From positions 1 to 6,962 of the forward strand of contig CAZRDR010000048.1 in the NCBI GenBank assembly GCA_964598995.1: 6,962 bases of DNA, read 5' to 3'. The DNA is from JACROF01 sp964598995. Lineage in GTDB: Bacteria; Patescibacteriota; Microgenomatia; Levybacterales; UBA12049. Every line of letters begins with the position of its first letter. Positions within the stretch are counted from its first letter, which is position 1. The notes beneath the pieces are model-generated. The model saw nothing but the letters and a program-made list of their open reading frames with translations, was not told the origin of the DNA and ran no database searches. The translations under genes and the position numbers were made by a program. Positions 6,331 to 6,962 of this stretch are shown in pieces.

Positions 6331-6596
6331 TATTTTTTCTCACCTCCTTCTAAATCACCAATATAAAATTGTTTCATTCGCGCGTAGGCATCCTGTGTAT
6401 GTTCACCCATACCGGATTTTTCTTGAAAAAGAGAGGTAGCGTCTGTACCACAGCCTGGCAACATAAATAAGTCACCGCCTGGGTGGTCATCAAGGTAGGT
6501 TGTGAAATCGTAGACTTTACCAAAAAGTGCCATCCAGCAGCTTTCTCTGGAATTATGCAAAGCAATTTCAGCAAGAGAGAAGGTTTTCTTTGGCAT
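6330..6596 (-). CDS. Small soluble cytochrome b5 domain protein
   Basis: This 88-residue protein is a single cytochrome b5-like heme domain. The conserved run 'CWMALFGKVYDFTTYL' (20-35) leads to the heme-binding 'DHPGG' (37-41) with axial ligand His38. The second axial His is at 66 in 'MGEHTQDAYARM', and the domain closes with 'FYIGDL' (77-82). Both ligands are present, so heme binding is expected. There is no membrane anchor, signal peptide or fused reductase, unlike eukaryotic microsomal cytochrome b5. It should be a free cytoplasmic electron carrier, and its partner is not visible. It is co-transcribed with superoxide dismutase (1-base overlap, stop on start), and its last codons contain the dismutase ribosome-binding site. 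The start ATG at 6596 lies 11 bases past a -10 box. Family identification is firm; the physiological role is unknown. Confidence 0.92.
   Translation of the reverse strand: MPKKTFSLAEIALHNSRESCWMALFGKVYDFTTYLDDHPGGDLFMLPGCGTDATSLFQEKSGMGEHTQDAYARMKQFYIGDLEGGEKK
6341..6347 (-). promoter_or_regulatory. Strong Shine-Dalgarno of the superoxide dismutase gene
   Basis: On the minus strand GGAGGTG, close to a perfect anti-16S complement, lies 10 bases before the dismutase ATG. It doubles as the Gly-Gly-Glu codons at the end of the cytochrome b5 gene. It confirms the start at 6330 and contrasts with the absence of such sites before the first genes of transcripts. Confidence 0.8.
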
Positions 6597-6607
6597 GAAG
6601 TAGAGCC

Positions 6608-6636
6608 ACTATACCAAATCGAAGACGTACCAACAA
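6608..6636 (-). promoter_or_regulatory. Promoter of the cytochrome b5-superoxide dismutase operon
   Basis: On the minus strand the extended -10 TGGTATAGT (6616-6608) is preceded at a 17-bp spacing by TTGTTG (6636-6631), a partial -35 match. The -10 ends 11 bases before the ATG at 6596, so any leader would be only about 5 nt. The heptamer repeat array begins 19 bp upstream of the -35. Confidence 0.6.
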
Positions 6637-6654
6637 TAAGAAAGAATACAAAGT

Positions 6655-6731
6655 TAGGAGCTAGGAGATAGGAGCTAGGAGCTAGGAGCTAGGAGCTAGG
6701 AGCTAGGAGCTAGGAGCTAGGAGCTAGGAGC
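6655..6731. repeat. Tandem heptanucleotide repeat (TAGGAGC)x11
   Basis: Eleven head-to-tail copies of TAGGAGC fill 77 bp. All are identical except copy 2, which reads TAGGAGA. Degenerate TAGATAGAGGTTAG follows to about 6744, reaching the stop of the DinB-like gene. The 7-bp period puts a TAG in every plus-strand frame, so the array cannot be coding on that strand. It lies between the DinB-like stop and the cytochrome b5 promoter. The near-perfect copies suggest recent expansion by replication slippage. Confidence 0.95.
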
Positions 6732-6741
6732 TAGATAGAGG

Positions 6742-6962
6742 TTAGCACATACCCCAGGTATCGGTAAATGCCTTAGGCATAGAGATATCCTTATCGTAAA
6801 TGAATGACATCAGTTCACCATGATGCATCGCCTCATGAGCAAGAACGAATGAGAGAACATCAAGAAAATTAAAAGTCATACGGTCAAACCACGTAATGGT
6901 AAAGTTTTCCTTATCTTCAATTACCATTAATACTGTCTCTAAGACTTTTTGTGTCTTACTAA
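6742..6962 (-). CDS. DinB superfamily protein, C-terminal part, runs off the right edge
   Basis: The reading frame is open from the right edge to a TAA at 6744-6742, giving 73 residues. An internal ATG at 6927 is unlikely to be the real start, because the open frame continues through it with coherent sequence ('KTQKVLETVLMVIED'). The end resembles the last helices of DinB/YfiT-like four-helix-bundle proteins: 'FVLAHEAMHHGELMSFIY' carries the conserved H-x-x-x-H-H metal-binding pattern, followed by a 'P...F.DTWGM' close. Known family members include metal-dependent, low-molecular-weight-thiol-dependent transferases, but many have no assigned function. The gene is on the same strand as the cytochrome b5-dismutase pair, separated by the heptamer repeat and a promoter. 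The family call rests on a short fragment. Confidence 0.72.
   Translation of the reverse strand, partial: SKTQKVLETVLMVIEDKENFTITWFDRMTFNFLDVLSFVLAHEAMHHGELMSFIYDKDISMPKAFTDTWGMC

Noticed and set aside
6483..6671. Plus-strand open frame entering the heptamer repeat
   Set aside because: It is antisense to the well-supported cytochrome b5 gene and ends at the first in-frame TAG of the repeat. No promoter or domain supports it.
6655..6731. The TAGGAGC array as a CRISPR array
   Set aside because: The units are 7 bp, directly abutting, with no spacers. It is a simple tandem repeat.
6942..6958. AAGAC...GTCTT stem with a T run near the right edge as a terminator
   Set aside because: It lies inside the open DinB-like reading frame and has only a 5-bp AT-rich stem, so it is most likely coincidental.

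Overview
The window looks like a piece of a small-genome bacterial chromosome of moderate GC (about 40-45% by eye), plausibly a Candidate Phyla Radiation (Patescibacteria) member. That is an inference from three things: the gene mix, the tight packing with overlapping genes, and the start sites that sit directly behind -10 boxes. The mix is a Trm11-like THUMP methyltransferase, a stand-alone flavokinase domain, a small soluble cytochrome b5 and a lone cellulose-synthase-like glycosyltransferase. The promoters are bacterial sigma-70 type (extended -10, TGnTATAAT-like), which argues against an archaeon. TGA acts as a stop at the end of the second plus-strand gene, so the genetic code is not the TGA=Gly code of Gracilibacteria/Absconditabacteria.

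Layout: positions 1-651 (minus) hold the N-terminal 217 residues of an AI-2E family membrane permease, whose C-terminus lies off the left edge. A 56-bp divergent promoter region separates it from a three-gene plus-strand operon at 708-3071. The operon encodes a THUMP-type RNA methyltransferase, an RlmB-like SpoU 2'-O-ribose methyltransferase and a single-domain riboflavin kinase, joined by 8-bp and 4-bp overlaps. Converging on it, with overlapping stop codons, is a membrane family 2 glycosyltransferase (3068-4681, minus). Next come a two-domain protein of unknown function with possible dUTPase/dCTP-deaminase-like character (4745-5617, minus) and a perfect-palindrome terminator at 5673-5698.

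The right end is a minus-strand oxidative-stress-like pair, a cytochrome b5 domain protein (6330-6596) translationally coupled to a Mn-type superoxide dismutase (5722-6330). Upstream lies an 11-copy heptanucleotide tandem repeat (6655-6731), then the C-terminal part of a DinB-superfamily protein running off the right edge.

The first two genes of the plus operon modify RNA. The flavokinase makes FMN and has no obvious functional link to them. The cytochrome b5-SOD pair is the most suggestive functional unit, since both proteins are small, soluble and redox-related. I see no defence island, CRISPR array, insertion sequence, tRNA or rRNA. No stretch longer than 300 bases lacks a gene. The most informative non-coding signal is the recurrent extended -10 box placed 6-11 bp ahead of start codons, which implies leaderless or nearly leaderless mRNAs.
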